From Clostridia bacterium (GTDB lineage: Bacteria; Bacillota; Clostridia; TANB77; CAG-508): a stretch of DNA of 38,540 nt. The stretch spans positions 1 through 38,540 of the forward strand of contig JAFQSS010000032.1 in NCBI GenBank assembly GCA_017409455.1, given 5' to 3'. The notes beneath the pieces were generated by a model. The model did not search any database. It was not told the DNA's origin and saw nothing but the letters and a program-made list of their open reading frames with translations. Position 1 is the stretch's first letter; every line of letters starts with the position of its first letter. Below, piece after piece: positions 38,468-38,540 of the stretch. The position numbers and the translations under genes are program-made.

Positions 38468-38540
38468 TCTTACCACGGGGACGGAGATAATGGTAAAAAT
38501 TTAAATGAATTTTACCATTATCTCCGTCCCCGTGGTAAGA
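38468..38540. repeat. REPIN-like palindrome, perfect arms
   Basis: Two 31-base arms (38468-38498 and 38510-38540) are exact inverted complements around an 11-base AT-rich spacer. Each carries the GGGGACGG core between TTACCA and TGGTAA ends, as at 5731-5800 and 28140-28170. It lies 15 bp after the HD-gene stop and reaches the window edge. Confidence 0.9.

Overview
The window looks like chromosome from a low-GC, spore-forming Firmicute of the class Clostridia. The evidence is the strongly AT-rich base composition, AAGGAGG-type ribosome binding sites, a start of cwlD with a sigma-E-like promoter, a dacF-like D,D-carboxypeptidase, a Spo0E-like phosphatase, and the gdpP-rplI-dnaB-tilS-ftsH block. 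The species cannot be named from the sequence. Nearly all genes are on the minus strand. The plus-strand exceptions are dacF, the two tRNAs, a YgjV-like gene and an HD-domain gene.

Layout by region. (1) 1-4012: the start of cwlD, then a three-gene accessory block (two proteins of unknown function and an AAA_14/DUF4143 ATPase). The block is bracketed by two imperfect ~65-bp direct repeats that duplicate the promoter, leader and first codons of cwlD, so it looks like an insertion between ptsI and cwlD. Its 5' intergenic region carries five 23-bp repeats touching a promoter and three motifs spaced exactly 33 bp apart. (2) 4013-8954: a fructose PTS operon, fruK-fruA-ptsH-ptsI, with a REPIN-like palindrome between ptsH and ptsI. 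(3) 9023-12217: an operon for an Ig-like membrane protein, a degenerate-receiver GGDEF protein and a CNNM/CBS/CorC membrane protein. (4) 12318-12534: a 217-bp foldback (MITE-like) element. (5) 12585-18508: a 1513-aa thioester-domain surface protein, divergent from dacF. (6) 18516-19205: a tRNA-Gly/tRNA-Cys operon, a duplicated tRNA-Cys 3' end (att-like scar), and a compact locus with the architecture of an Fst/par type I toxin-antitoxin system. (7) 19315-23527: an ABC transporter and a two-component system that share a putative operator. (8) 23825-24923: a YgjV-like protein, an atypical open-frame fragment and a Spo0E-like gene. (9) 25157-30998: an M16 peptidase pair, rpsU, nrdG and a large membrane-anchored protein. 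(10) 31147-37851: ftsH, tilS, dnaB, rplI and gdpP. (11) 37970-38540: an HD hydrolase and a REPIN.

How the genes work together. The PTS genes import fructose, phosphorylate it and feed fructose-1,6-bisphosphate to glycolysis. The two-component system probably controls the neighbouring MacB-like ABC exporter through a shared repeat. The gdpP-to-ftsH block is housekeeping: c-di-AMP breakdown, ribosome, replication, tRNA maturation and membrane proteolysis.

The most interesting unannotated item is the putative type I toxin-antitoxin locus at 18933-19205. It has a 22-codon membrane peptide, a convergent ~86-nt RNA, a shared bidirectional terminator, and direct repeats that place antisense complementarity over the toxin start. 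The flanked accessory block with its 23-bp array is second. All functional statements are homology or motif inference from the sequence alone. No database search or structure prediction was run.
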